Below, in pieces: positions 8,107-17,408 of a stretch of DNA of 51,062 nt. Origin of the DNA: Chlamydiia bacterium (GTDB lineage Bacteria > Chlamydiota > Chlamydiia > Chlamydiales > 2-12-FULL-49-11); assembly GCA_022601595.1 (NCBI GenBank), contig JAJACI010000006.1, positions 1 through 51,062 on the forward strand, in the 5' to 3' direction. A program made the position numbers and the translations under genes. Below the pieces are notes generated by a model that was given only the letters and a program-made list of their open reading frames with translations, was not told the DNA's origin and searched no databases. Numbering within the stretch: position 1 is the first letter of the stretch; the number at the start of each line of letters is the position of its first letter.

Positions 8107-9735
8107 CTAGAGGTTATCGTGTGGAAGAGTATTTCTATTCATCTTTATGTTATGAAGATGTGCAAATCCCGATTTTTGAATAAGAAGACCATTAACATAA
8201 TCCTTTTTCATATATGGGCATTTCCAATGATAGATTGTAGTAAGAGGAACCTCTTCATTTAAGATGTTGAGAGCAGCCCTTAACTTTTCAAAACGATCTT
8301 CTTTATTAGAATGATAAACAGAGTCATCGATAATTTCTTTATATTCTTTATTATCAAATCCAGGATAATTTTTCACGCTTTCTTTAACACGAAATCTATC
8401 TAGGATATTCATAGGATCATGATATTGCGCAACCCAAACGCACTGACCTATGCAAAAGTCTTTTTTAGCAAGTCTATCTAGAAAAACTTTATACTCTTGA
8501 GGGGATAAACTAACTGCGATGCCTAAAGCTTTTCTCCACTGTTCTTGCATTGCTTGTGCAATTTTAGGATAGATACCTGATGTAGCATGAAGCAGAGAGA
8601 TCTCCTCAAGTTCTTCAAGTGTTATTCCTAACTCTTTCAATCCCTTTTTAAGGTGTAGTCTCGCTGTTTCTATATCACCATCTTGGAAAAAAGGCTCTGG
8701 TTGATCAGGAAGCAGCATTTCAGGAAGAAGATGCATGCCTGGAGTTTCGTGAGTTAAGGTGATATGCTCTACAATTTCCTTTCTATTGATAGAGTATGCA
8801 AATGCTTTTCTTATATTTTTATTGGTAAAAGGAAACTTATCCATATTAAAACAGCATATTGTGGAGCCTGGAATATCAGTAGTATCTATTAAACCTTTAT
8901 CTAAAAGATCGGGAATTGCATCTGCCGGTATTCCTTTGAAAGGAATACCAATAATATCAAGCTCGCCACTGTGGTACATATTAAGAGCTGTCATATCATT
9001 ATCAACAATAGAAATAGTTATTTGCTCAAGATCTACAGAATCTGCATCCCAATAGTAAGGGTTTTTTTCAAGAATAATTTCTCTAGAGGGTGTTCTTTTG
9101 ACGAGTCTAAACGGTCCGTTACAAATAAAATCACGACCTTTTGATTTTGCCCAAGAAGGATTATTTTGAACATGATGCTGACATACAGGAGAAAAAACGG
9201 GAAAACAGATAAGCTCTTTAAAATATGGTGTAGGGTGCTCTAAACAGACTTCAAGAGTATTATGATTAATAACATTTATTCCAACATCGCGAATTTTAAC
9301 TAAACCAAGCTTTGCTTTTTCGGCATTTTTAATAGGAAATAGCAGGTGAGCATTTGGTGAATTGAATTGTGGATCTAACATGTCAAGCCATGTTTGAGAA
9401 AAGTCGTAGGCTGTAATGGGCACCCCATTAGACCACCTGGCATCTCTTAGGTGAAATGTATATATAAGACCATCATCTGAGATATCTACTTTCTGAGCAT
9501 AAGCCGGAGCAGCTACTGAGTCGGGGGTCATTCGAACAAGGCCTTCAAATAATAGATATTGGAAAGTGCCAGAGATATAATCAGCGCTTTTTCTTGGATC
9601 AAAGGTCGTAGGATCCTCATCCACATTTATATGAATACCATTAAGAGTGTTTTTTTGCGTTTGCTTTTTTCCACAAGATATAATTAATGAAGTGGTGAAG
9701 ATGAGAGCTAAGGAAATGAAGATATATTTTTTCAT
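8107..9735 (-). CDS. oppA: Oligopeptide ABC transporter substrate-binding lipoprotein (OppA-like)
   Basis: Periplasmic, lipid-anchored binding protein of the SBP_bac_5 family, which captures peptides for an Opp-type ABC importer. The 542-residue length is typical. The lipobox LIISC places the modified cysteine at residue 21. Family landmarks visible are DPTTFDPRKSAD near the N-terminus, LVRMTPD, the VYTFHLRDARWSNG-type segment (here GLIYTFHLRDARWSNG), and NGPFRLVKR. No permease or ATPase gene lies beside it, so it probably works with subunits encoded elsewhere, as with the several OppA paralogues of Chlamydia. The gene is monocistronic here, with a foldback element directly after the stop. 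Confidence 0.92.
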   Translation of the reverse strand: MKKYIFISLALIFTTSLIISCGKKQTQKNTLNGIHINVDEDPTTFDPRKSADYISGTFQYLLFEGLVRMTPDSVAAPAYAQKVDISDDGLIYTFHLRDARWSNGVPITAYDFSQTWLDMLDPQFNSPNAHLLFPIKNAEKAKLGLVKIRDVGINVINHNTLEVCLEHPTPYFKELICFPVFSPVCQHHVQNNPSWAKSKGRDFICNGPFRLVKRTPSREIILEKNPYYWDADSVDLEQITISIVDNDMTALNMYHSGELDIIGIPFKGIPADAIPDLLDKGLIDTTDIPGSTICCFNMDKFPFTNKNIRKAFAYSINRKEIVEHITLTHETPGMHLLPEMLLPDQPEPFFQDGDIETARLHLKKGLKELGITLEELEEISLLHATSGIYPKIAQAMQEQWRKALGIAVSLSPQEYKVFLDRLAKKDFCIGQCVWVAQYHDPMNILDRFRVKESVKNYPGFDNKEYKEIIDDSVYHSNKEDRFEKLRAALNILNEEVPLTTIYHWKCPYMKKDYVNGLLIQKSGFAHLHNIKMNRNTLPHDNL

Positions 9736-9842
9736 GATTCGTATGTATAAGATTAAGAAAAAAGAAACATATGGTAAGTTGCGAAAAAAGTAAAGAACAA
9801 AAGGAGCAAAAGGAGTGGTAATATAGAAGGCAACCTGTTAAT

Positions 9843-11396
9843 TTGAAAAAAAAGATTACAAAGAAAAGGTTTTCTGTGGGGTTTAAGTTTTCTAAAGATC
9901 AATGGTTATTACTGGCTGCAATGATTTGCGGACTTGCTATGATATTTCTAGACGCCTCTATACTACCTGTTGCTTTGCCAACGATTCAAAGAGAGCTTGG
10001 GATCTCTTCTATAAATTTACAATGGATAGTCAACGTTTACTTTTTAGGTGAAGCAAGTTTTGTGATTTTAGGAGGGAAACTCGGAGATGTTTTTGGCGTT
10101 AGAAGGATTTACATTTTTGGGTTATTTATTTTCGGGATAGCATCTGTTTTTGGAGGTATTGCATCATCTACTACTTGGTTGTTGATAGCACGATCTATCC
10201 AAGGGCTGGGAGCTGCGTTAATGACCCCTTCGATAACGGCGATAATCATTGCAAAATTTCCTCATGAGAAAAGGGGCAAGGCAATAGGTATTTCTGTTGC
10301 AATAGGAGCTCTATTTTTATCTTTTGGTCCCTTTTTTGGAGGATTAATAACAGAGTTTTTTACTTGGAGATGGATTTTCTTTATTAATATTTTCATTACT
10401 GTTTTGGGTGTTGTTCTCACTCTTTGGTATGTTCCTGTTTACGCAAGCAAGAGAGTAAAAATAGATGTAATAAGCTTTTTCCTGTTTGGAGGAGCGCTTC
10501 TAATGATTACACTCGGTTCTATGGAAGGGCAAAGGTATGGTTGGTTTACTTATCGGATAATAGGATTCCTCTTAACAGGTGTTATCTTAGCAGCACTATT
10601 TTATTTGCACTATCATACAAGTAAAAGCAAAGAGCCATTTTTTGATTTTTCCTTATTTAAAAAAATAAAATTTTTTATAGGGAATATGCATGTTTTTATT
10701 GTGCAATTTATCCTTATGAATTCTGTTTTTTGGGCCATATTTTTCCAATTAGGGATGGGATTTACCCCTTTGATTGCTGGAATGTGGACTTTCTTTTCAA
10801 CGGTGCCTGTTCTAATAGCTGCGCCAGTTGCTGGGTATTTAACCGATAGATATGGCGCTAAACTTCCCACGAGCATAGGATTTGTAGGATTAACCATCAC
10901 TTTTGTATGTCTGACGCTCTTTGCAAGCTATCAATACTTTATATTGATGGTTATTGGTATTATAGTTTATGGATTTAGTATTTCCCAAATTTTAACGCCC
11001 ACAGGAACTTTAGTAATAAGTTCTGTTATCCCTGAAAAAAGAGGGCTTGCATCTGGTATTTATAATACCATGAGGTTCACAGGAGCAGCACTTGGTATGG
11101 CAATACTTGGATCCATATATACAGGTACAGAGCTTAGCCATATGAAAAGCTATATGGTAGGGATACATCCATCTTTAAGCGCAAAGAAAAAAACAGACTT
11201 AGAGCACATATATACAGGTTCTTCCACAAAGTCCTATCAAGGACTTGATGTGATAAAAATTCAAAAAGAAGCATCAAAAGCGGCATATATGGCTTTAGGA
11301 AGGATTTCTATTCTTTCCTTAGCATTATCCATCTTGGGCTTAATACTTGTCTATGCCGAGAAGATGAAAAAAATATTTAAAGGAGCTCCTTTATGA
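9843..11396 (+). CDS. DHA2-family (EmrB/QacA-type) MFS multidrug exporter
   Basis: Inner-membrane proton-driven drug efflux protein with about 14 hydrophobic segments over 517 residues, the size of the DHA2 subfamily. Visible motifs include LDASILPVALPTI at helix 1, the loop 2-3 motif GGKLGDVFGVRR, and a helix 5 antiporter motif in GISVAIGALFLSFGPFFGG. The start is taken as TTG at 9843, since no ATG exists before the first helix and the basic leader KKKITKKR fits a membrane protein; GTG at 9876 is an alternative. It overlaps the following exported-protein gene by ATGA, so the two form a unit. A permease for another substrate cannot be excluded. Confidence 0.88.
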   Translation: MKKKITKKRFSVGFKFSKDQWLLLAAMICGLAMIFLDASILPVALPTIQRELGISSINLQWIVNVYFLGEASFVILGGKLGDVFGVRRIYIFGLFIFGIASVFGGIASSTTWLLIARSIQGLGAALMTPSITAIIIAKFPHEKRGKAIGISVAIGALFLSFGPFFGGLITEFFTWRWIFFINIFITVLGVVLTLWYVPVYASKRVKIDVISFFLFGGALLMITLGSMEGQRYGWFTYRIIGFLLTGVILAALFYLHYHTSKSKEPFFDFSLFKKIKFFIGNMHVFIVQFILMNSVFWAIFFQLGMGFTPLIAGMWTFFSTVPVLIAAPVAGYLTDRYGAKLPTSIGFVGLTITFVCLTLFASYQYFILMVIGIIVYGFSISQILTPTGTLVISSVIPEKRGLASGIYNTMRFTGAALGMAILGSIYTGTELSHMKSYMVGIHPSLSAKKKTDLEHIYTGSSTKSYQGLDVIKIQKEASKAAYMALGRISILSLALSILGLILVYAEKMKKIFKGAPL

Positions 11397-12199
11397 GTAT
11401 AAAACGGTTACTATCATCTTTTCTATGTTTGAGCATTTCCCTTTGCGCGGCTACAAAGCCACTTACCGTAGTAAAGATCCCTGAGACTAAATATAATGCA
11501 AGCGCCAAGTTAAAAATCACCTCTCCTGCTGTATTAAAAAATAAGTCTCCTATTTTAGTTCTTGTTTCTAATTTTCCAATTGGAGTGGATTTGAAATCTC
11601 AAGCCCTTGACGACTTGAATGTACCTCTAAACCCTTCTGGGTCAAGGGTGTTACTTGTTTTTAGTAATGGAAAAAGGATGTATGTCTCTAAGAATAATGT
11701 AAATCTATTACTCACCCAACGATCCTATTTTAACAAACGATTTAGAGTTAGTGTTTCAGACTCTATATACAATAGTATAAGGGATACTAATTTTGTGCTC
11801 TCAAGTATGCTTGTAAATTGTTATGGAGAGACCATTAAAAATGAAAATGCCTTTTATTCAGATGTTTATTGCTATACTCACGAGCATAAGGGTATTCGAG
11901 GGCTTAAAGGCGCCATGGAAAAACCTTATTTAGTTTATAATGAGCCATATGGAACGGTGAAAAATGGTGGTATACTATTAGATTTCTATGTAAAAAATGC
12001 GATCCTTTCTCCCAATGAACATAAGGTTGATCTATATATAGATGATCGTAAAATTGCTAGGTTGTTAAGGTGGAATCCTTATGTAATACAAAACTTACCT
12101 TCAGGAAAGCATACTATTCGACTAGAGCTTATTGACCCGTCTGGGAAAATCATCAAGAATGTTGTTTCTAAAAATTCCACTACCATTTATGTGAAATAA
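11393..12199 (+). CDS. Exported protein of unknown function coupled to the MFS exporter
   Basis: Protein of 268 residues with a signal peptide (hydrophobic LLSSFLCLSISLCA, cleavage about residue 19). The last 85 residues look like an Ig-like beta sandwich: YVKNA-L, then VDLYIDDRKIARL, WNPY, LPSGKHTIRLELIDPSGKII, a pattern of domains that carry an intramolecular hydrophobic core after a PSG-HT turn. It overlaps the exporter gene by four bases, implying translational coupling and perhaps a shared task in the envelope; that link is inference only. No catalytic motif is visible. Confidence 0.65.
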   Translation: MSIKRLLSSFLCLSISLCAATKPLTVVKIPETKYNASAKLKITSPAVLKNKSPILVLVSNFPIGVDLKSQALDDLNVPLNPSGSRVLLVFSNGKRMYVSKNNVNLLLTQRSYFNKRFRVSVSDSIYNSIRDTNFVLSSMLVNCYGETIKNENAFYSDVYCYTHEHKGIRGLKGAMEKPYLVYNEPYGTVKNGGILLDFYVKNAILSPNEHKVDLYIDDRKIARLLRWNPYVIQNLPSGKHTIRLELIDPSGKIIKNVVSKNSTTIYVK

Positions 12200-12291
12200 T
12201 ATTCTTATCACACTGGATATCAATATTTTCTTCAATAGTTTCAATTATTTTAAAAAAATTGCTTGTATAAATTATTTTTCTTTGTAAGGTT

Positions 12292-12311
12292 ATGTTTACG
12301 TACATATGTAA
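12292..12311. promoter_or_regulatory. Inverted repeat upstream of small membrane protein
   Basis: GTTTAC-N8-GTAAAC lies 22 bases before the ATG of the 60-residue protein and just before its ribosome-binding site. It could be an operator or a 5' leader hairpin; no regulator is recognised. Confidence 0.35.
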
Positions 12312-12332
12312 ACTAAATATAAGGAGTATTAC

Positions 12333-12515
12333 ATGAAAAGAGGCGAACTTTGTCATCATAAATGTTGGGGATTTTTAATTGCTGCATTTGGTGTGTTTTT
12401 TTTAATATCAAATTTGGTTCCTCAGCATAGAATTATCTGTTATTGGCCGATATTTTTAATTGTTGCTGGTTTAATGAAAGCTTATTGCAGCTGTTTTTTT
12501 CATTGCAAAAAGTAA
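12333..12515 (+). CDS. Small two-helix membrane protein (LiaI/DUF5668-like)
   Basis: Sixty residues, preceded by ATAAGGAGTATTAC with a good ribosome-binding site. Two hydrophobic helices (about 14-28 and 36-48) carry the pattern WGFLIAAFGVFFL and YWPIFLIVAGL, which resembles the small LiaI-LiaF-like transmembrane family (DUF5668). Cysteine- and histidine-rich ends (CHHKC, CSCFFHCKK) are unusual for that family and could bind metal or be oxidised. A family A element starts 19 bases after the stop. Confidence 0.6.
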   Translation: MKRGELCHHKCWGFLIAAFGVFFLISNLVPQHRIICYWPIFLIVAGLMKAYCSCFFHCKK

Positions 12516-12537
12516 ACTAAAACACTCTTATTGTTAA

Positions 12538-12696
12538 GGAGACTCTGATAAACTACACCTTTTAGAATCTTTTCAGATTTTTGAAAAGAATTCTATTTTG
12601 GAGTAAGCGGCATCCCTGTAGGGATGGGGCGCCACGAAAAATAGGATGTATCAGAAATCTGGGAGATTATAAAACTGTCCGTTTATTAGAGTCTCC
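12538..12696 (+). repeat. Family A foldback element, complete copy A3
   Basis: 159 bp between TTAA at 12534-12537 and 12697-12700. Left end GGAGACTCTGATAAAC; core CATCCC-TGTA-GGGATG at 12611-12626; right end ATTAGAGTCTCC. The two arms can pair along most of their length. Confidence 0.92.
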
Positions 12697-12700
12697 TTAA

Positions 12701-12740
12701 GGAGGGTTTAATAAACTGTACTTTTTATTAGAGTCTCTTT
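12701..12740 (+). repeat. Family A deletion derivative
   Basis: About 40 bp directly after A3: left-end sequence GGAGGGTTTAATAAACT joined to right-end ATTAGAGTCTC, without core or most of both arms. It looks like an internally deleted element sharing the TTAA at 12697-12700. Confidence 0.6.
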
Positions 12741-12750
12741 CAAGTGTTAT

Positions 12751-12778
12751 AAGGGATGTACTATTTTGTACATCCCTT
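12751..12778 (+). terminator. Hairpin terminator
   Basis: AAGGGATGTAC-tatttt-GTACATCCCTT is a perfect 11-bp stem followed by TATTTTAG. It insulates the 713-residue gene from transcription out of the small membrane protein and foldback region. Confidence 0.65.
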
Positions 12779-12809
12779 TATTTTAGATAATATTAATTAG
12801 GATTCAGAA

Positions 12810-14951
12810 ATGGCAAAAAAAAAGATAGTTCAGGACCCTTCCATTTTAGAAGCAGTGGATAATTTATCAAGTATGGCAGAACTTGATATAGAAGAGATTA
12901 AGGCTGATCAAAAGGATAATGGCACGATGCGTGTCAATACAATGAGATGGCTTGATGCGGTGGATGAGAAGAAAACGATTGATGCAGTAAAGGCCAATAT
13001 TAAAGTAGTTTCTAATTATTTAAAACATATTCACAAGAAAGATTCTGCTCAATTAAAAGATAAAGGGGTTCAAAAAGGGGTTGCTGCCATTATGAATCTT
13101 GCCCAAGAGGCGGTAGATAAGGTAGATGATTACGCTAAACAGTGTAAAAAGAAGATAAGTATCAAAAATTCTAAAGAATATGTAGCATTAATAGAATTTT
13201 ATGAAAAAAGAATTAAAAGTAGGTTTACCCCTGAGTCAAAGTCAGATGATTCTGATGATGAGGAAGAAGAGACGGAAGAAAATTCGGCTGATATTAAAAG
13301 ACGCGGTCTTAAAGATTTAGAAAGTGTAACAAGAGATAATGACTATGAGCTATTTTTCTTACAAAAAGAAAATGGTGGAAGATTCTATAATGCCAATCTT
13401 GCAAGACATATTCGACTGGTAGCCGATTTTGATCAGATAATTAGTAACTTTAGCGATTTTGATCCATTAACAAGGGTTCCTTTGCTAAAGGATGATATCG
13501 CTTATCATCTTTGTAAAGAGCTTAAAAACAGACTAAAAAGCGAGCTGGATGGGATCTTAAAGGCTGCGGGAAAGTATAGAGACGATCCTTTGGTACAAAA
13601 TGTATTTAGAGCGACCATGGCTTTGCTGCTGGCCAGTAATGCTAAAAATCAGTTGAAAATCACCACAGGAAAAAGCGTCTCTGGTTATTTTAAAGATTTC
13701 CAATCAAATATCCGATCAGCCCTCTCTTCTATCGATTATAGAAACTATATTGACAATCCTCCGGAAGAAGAGTTTTATGTAAAACTCTTAGACCTTTTAC
13801 ACATGCTTTGTTACGTGATTTATACGGCACATATTAATACAGATGAGGCAGGTGCTTTAATAGCATCGATGATAGGTACTGGAAAAGATAAAAAAACAGA
13901 AAAGAAAAGCCGCCGCTCCTCTACTGCATTATGGAATACATTATTGGATGACTATGACATTTTATCGGCGATCTTTAGTAAATGCCCAAACGGCCCTCTT
14001 TTTAAAGTGCTAGACATCTTAAAGGAAGGGGAGGCTTTTGCTGAATTTGATCCGCTACTGCTGGGCGATTTTCCTGGTAATTATTTCTCCTTGAAAACAG
14101 GGGAGAAAAAGATGAGTTTTCTGAAAATTCCATCACCCACTATGCAAACAAATATAGACGTAGCAAATTTATCTTTTGAGTTCACCGGGTTTATACGAGC
14201 CTTATTACTCACTCAAAAGAATCTTCTTCTATTTAATTTTCAAGATAGAACCTCTTGGAAAGAGTACTCCCGCGCTCATGTGATCGAAAATGCCTCTATT
14301 GACCCAGAGCTTTCAATGGCGATCACCGTAGTTACTTTGCCCAAATCAACAGATTTTTACAACCAAAGCGATGACTACCTGAAAATAGAGGACGCTAAAG
14401 ACTTTAAATCTATATTTATCAAACAATTAGAAGGGGGAGAAGATTGTGGCTACTACTTTCCCATGCAGATGAATAAAGCCGAGTTTATCACGTTTTCTAA
14501 AAAGATGATAGATGAGGTTCATGCCGTTTTCTTTGGAGATAAAAAAAACCTTTCAAGAAAAAATCGATTGGACTTTATAGAAATTGTATACCATATGATC
14601 TATCTATTCTTTATCCAAAAACAGAATCCAGACTTTGTCTCTTTTTCTGCAAAAGATGGGGTGGATGTAACTAGTACTGCCGTGAGCTCTATGTTTGCTT
14701 TCTTAAAAAGTATCTCAGGCGAGTTAGAATGGAAGGTAGAAGATGAAGACTTTATGATTGAAATGATCTATTCCTCAGCTCTTATTGTTCGTGAGAGAGT
14801 GACTCAATTTGCCAAAGTCAATAGAGCCGTGAGCATGCTTGCTGTGATCACAGGAGAGCTTGAGCTGGATAAAAAGAAAATCGCTAAAAGCTTAAAAAAC
14901 CTTTATGGCGATACCTTTAAAGCAATAGATATCCAAAGGTATGTTGCTTAA
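12810..14951 (+). CDS. Large hypothetical protein with acidic linker
   Basis: No family recognised. A 713-residue, mostly helical soluble protein without a signal peptide. Residues 1-140 are lysine-rich and probably helical, followed by an acidic run (SDDSDDEEEETEE, about 146-159) and a long C-terminal region. The charged linker between two regions resembles multi-domain type III substrates of Chlamydiota, but this is inference. It is expressed alone, behind a hairpin terminator. The stop codon lies in a TTAA that bounds a 9-bp family A footprint shared with the convergent neighbour. Confidence 0.6.
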   Translation: MAKKKIVQDPSILEAVDNLSSMAELDIEEIKADQKDNGTMRVNTMRWLDAVDEKKTIDAVKANIKVVSNYLKHIHKKDSAQLKDKGVQKGVAAIMNLAQEAVDKVDDYAKQCKKKISIKNSKEYVALIEFYEKRIKSRFTPESKSDDSDDEEEETEENSADIKRRGLKDLESVTRDNDYELFFLQKENGGRFYNANLARHIRLVADFDQIISNFSDFDPLTRVPLLKDDIAYHLCKELKNRLKSELDGILKAAGKYRDDPLVQNVFRATMALLLASNAKNQLKITTGKSVSGYFKDFQSNIRSALSSIDYRNYIDNPPEEEFYVKLLDLLHMLCYVIYTAHINTDEAGALIASMIGTGKDKKTEKKSRRSSTALWNTLLDDYDILSAIFSKCPNGPLFKVLDILKEGEAFAEFDPLLLGDFPGNYFSLKTGEKKMSFLKIPSPTMQTNIDVANLSFEFTGFIRALLLTQKNLLLFNFQDRTSWKEYSRAHVIENASIDPELSMAITVVTLPKSTDFYNQSDDYLKIEDAKDFKSIFIKQLEGGEDCGYYFPMQMNKAEFITFSKKMIDEVHAVFFGDKKNLSRKNRLDFIEIVYHMIYLFFIQKQNPDFVSFSAKDGVDVTSTAVSSMFAFLKSISGELEWKVEDEDFMIEMIYSSALIVRERVTQFAKVNRAVSMLAVITGELELDKKKIAKSLKNLYGDTFKAIDIQRYVA

Positions 14952-14960
14952 GGAGACTCC
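14952..14960. repeat. Minimal family A footprint between convergent stops
   Basis: GGAGACTCC between TTAA at 14948-14951 and TTAA at 14961-14964, i.e. only the outermost bases of both element ends. The plus-strand gene ends with TAA of the first TTAA and the minus-strand gene with TAA of the second. Confidence 0.7.
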
Positions 14961-15530
14961 TTAAGGAGAGCCTTGTACAAATGGTTTTGGTAATAAACGG
15001 GGCATGCCGCTTTTTATATCATCATTTATGTAGAAACCGGTTTTGGGTAAATCAGGGTTAACTCTCTTGTTTAGATAAGTGATTGCATTGGATGTTCTTT
15101 TTAACTCACGAAATGCTTGATCAAGCGCCTTATCTGCAGATTTTTTTATGCCGCAAAGTTGTCTGAGTTGTTTAGTTGCAATAGCTTGAATTGCCCGTTC
15201 TGGTACGCTCTTTTGAACTGCTAATATTATTATTTCAGCTGTAGCAATCTCTTGACGGAACTGTTTATATTGTAAAAATAATACAACCAGATGGTTGTAT
15301 TTTTCATTTATGTCTTGTAGGTTTGGTTTTTTCCCTTCTTTTGTTATTGGATAATAGATTGGTTCTATGCTTCTTGTAAAAAAAGTAGAAATACCTTTTA
15401 ATTTTCTATGGGACTCCCTCATTTTTTGATGATAAAAGGAAATCATTTTTTTTGCTTCAGGGGGGTAGGATAAACGGGTTTGGTTAGAAAAATCACTACG
15501 AGTTTGCCTGTTCCTTTGAATAGCTACCAT
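14961..15530 (-). CDS. Hypothetical protein
   Basis: 189 residues, basic, no signal peptide or membrane segment, no family recognised. The middle part (about 70-160) is predicted helical with many Ala, Gln and Leu. AGAGGT precedes the ATG. It converges on the 713-residue gene, the two stops being separated by the 9-bp footprint of a family A element; before that insertion the two stop codons would have shared one TTAA. Confidence 0.5.
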   Translation of the reverse strand: MVAIQRNRQTRSDFSNQTRLSYPPEAKKMISFYHQKMRESHRKLKGISTFFTRSIEPIYYPITKEGKKPNLQDINEKYNHLVVLFLQYKQFRQEIATAEIIILAVQKSVPERAIQAIATKQLRQLCGIKKSADKALDQAFRELKRTSNAITYLNKRVNPDLPKTGFYINDDIKSGMPRLLPKPFVQGSP

Positions 15531-15618
15531 TTCAGACCTCTTGTTGTTTTTGTAATACCAACATTATCAAAGAGTTGTATTTAATGTAAAGGTTAGATTA
15601 AAAAAAAGCGTTTAAACC

Positions 15619-16185
15619 CTAGTTTGCAGAAAGGTCATCAGGGAGCATTGAGTAAGAGCTATATTTTCCGCCTATATTTTTCAAGACCTCTCCCCACATA
15701 TCATCTGAAGGAGTGTTAAATATCAGATCGGTACTTGCCGGATACATGCACCATAGACCATCTTCCACCTCTTTTTCAAGCTCTCCAAAGCCCCAGCCAA
15801 GGTAGCCAAAGCATAGGATAAGGTTTCCGGAGGAATTATCTGCTATGGATTCTTGTAAGAAGGGGAGATCTCCTCCAAGGTATACATTATCGCAAATATT
15901 TAGCATCTGATCTTTTTTACTATCATTACTATGAAGCAGCATAAGTTGACCTTGTCTCATAGGGCCGCCTAGGCGAAGGTGAACATTTGGGTGAGCAAAC
16001 TCAGGCATCATCTCTGCATCCATCGAAGTGTCTAGTTCAAGGGGTTTGTTTATGATAAGACCAAAAGATCCAGCACTCGTATGTTCGCAAAGTAGTACCA
16101 CGCTTTTAAAGGTAGCGCTATCTTCAGCATCAGGGGATGCAGCTAATAAAAAACCTTTTTTTAAGCGTGATTCACTCATTTGCAC
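15619..16185 (-). CDS. yqgE: YqgE/AlgH family protein (UPF0301)
   Basis: 188 residues matching the YqgE/AlgH family from end to end: GFLLAASP at the start, VVLLCEHTSAGSFGLIINKPL, LRLGGPMRQGQLMLLHS, the YLGGD segment and the signature CFGYLGWGFGELEKE. The family is widespread; its biochemical role is not settled. The ATG overlaps the 3' end of the MlaD-like gene by ten bases, so it is the last gene of the Mla operon, an arrangement that may hint at an envelope role. Confidence 0.93.
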   Translation of the reverse strand: MQMSESRLKKGFLLAASPDAEDSATFKSVVLLCEHTSAGSFGLIINKPLELDTSMDAEMMPEFAHPNVHLRLGGPMRQGQLMLLHSNDSKKDQMLNICDNVYLGGDLPFLQESIADNSSGNLILCFGYLGWGFGELEKEVEDGLWCMYPASTDLIFNTPSDDMWGEVLKNIGGKYSSYSMLPDDLSAN

Positions 16186-17408
16186 ACCTCTTTTTTCGCT
16201 TTGCGGTATTTACATTTACATTTTATTTTTTTGCATCCTTTCTCTTTCTGGTCATACAATTCTTGATTGTAAAGGGTAACTCTTTCTTGAAGGGATTGTA
16301 ACATGTTCATAAATTCCAAAAATTTCTTTTGGAAGCTGGCATTACATGCTATTTCATCTCCAGAAAATCTATCTGTTAGAATGTTCATCCTTTCAAGGGT
16401 TGCAAGAAGAAAGTCCACATCGTGATTCATCTGAGCGCCAAAAGCTTTCGGGTCTTTGATGGCATTGGCTTTTGCCATGAGTTTTACGCGCTGTCTTTGC
16501 CATGCTTTGTTGTATTGAAACAGGAGTCCGTATTGGTTGATATCATTCATCATCATGTTTGCTTTGCTAAATATAGCAGAAACATCAAGATAAAACCCAT
16601 CATCAGTGAGCAGTTTACCAATGGTCCCTTTACCAGAGGCAAGACCTTTTGTAATAGCGTTTATGTTAGAGGCAGCACCAGAGAGAGAGTTAAAAAAGTC
16701 ATCTTCCTGGAGCGTGTTTAGCGCTACATCGACGCCAGAGGCTACGGAGGTGATATTAGTGATAAGGTTTTTGATAGAGCCTACAAGGTCATCTTTATTG
16801 ATCTGAGTAACCGTATCAGAGAGCCCTCCGGCAAGGTTTCCAAAGTTGGTAACCGTAGTTCCTAGGTTGTCGCCATATTTATCCATCCACTGGATTACTT
16901 TTTCTAAGGTGTTTTCCATTTTTTCAGAAAGCCCCTTAAACTCATTTACCGCGCTTTCAAACAGGTCGGTAGAATCGGCGTAGATGATATCTTTACTATT
17001 AAGCACCACAGAAACCTGCCCTGGTTTTTGAGGCTGGGGGAGAATGGCTATATATTTTTCACCAAGAAGACCTTGTGTTTGTACCGTAAATTGATCGGTA
17101 GAGAAAACTCTTGTAGAAGAGTCAATTTTTAAAGTGAGAACAAAAGGAAATACTTGCCCAAAGTGATTCACAGCATGCTGGCGGGCATTTGGAATTTGAT
17201 GGATCTCTTCCACTTCACCAATAGGTTTACCAGCCAAGGTAACACGTGTTCCTACCTGTATTCCACCAATATTATTAAATCGAACATTTAGGATCTGCTT
17301 ACCATCACCAATACTTGGTTTGATAAATAGAATAATACCAATAATTAGGAATACGCCTGCGAAGACAAACAACCCAATAAGCATGTTTTTTAAACTCTTA
17401 TGCACCAT
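16176..17408 (-). CDS. mlaD: MCE-domain lipid transport protein (MlaD-like)
   Basis: Inner-membrane-anchored substrate-binding subunit of an Mla-type lipid transporter. One N-terminal helix (about residues 9-29) is followed by a single MCE domain (LNVRFNNIGGIQVGTRVTLAGKPIGEV, about 40-130, with GLLGEKYIAI) and a long helical C-terminal region that may form the needle-like hexamer extension seen in longer MCE proteins. At 410 residues it is much longer than the 183-residue E. coli MlaD. The C-terminus is lysine- and cysteine-rich (KKIKCKCKYRKAKK). It overlaps the ATPase gene by 11 bases and yqgE by 10. Confidence 0.9.
   Translation of the reverse strand: MVHKSLKNMLIGLFVFAGVFLIIGIILFIKPSIGDGKQILNVRFNNIGGIQVGTRVTLAGKPIGEVEEIHQIPNARQHAVNHFGQVFPFVLTLKIDSSTRVFSTDQFTVQTQGLLGEKYIAILPQPQKPGQVSVVLNSKDIIYADSTDLFESAVNEFKGLSEKMENTLEKVIQWMDKYGDNLGTTVTNFGNLAGGLSDTVTQINKDDLVGSIKNLITNITSVASGVDVALNTLQEDDFFNSLSGAASNINAITKGLASGKGTIGKLLTDDGFYLDVSAIFSKANMMMNDINQYGLLFQYNKAWQRQRVKLMAKANAIKDPKAFGAQMNHDVDFLLATLERMNILTDRFSGDEIACNASFQKKFLEFMNMLQSLQERVTLYNQELYDQKEKGCKKIKCKCKYRKAKKEVCK

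Noticed and set aside
12810..14951. Assignment of the 713-residue protein to the chlamydial DUF582 effector family.
   Set aside because: Size and acidic linker are suggestive, but no diagnostic motif could be recalled or seen, so it is left unassigned.
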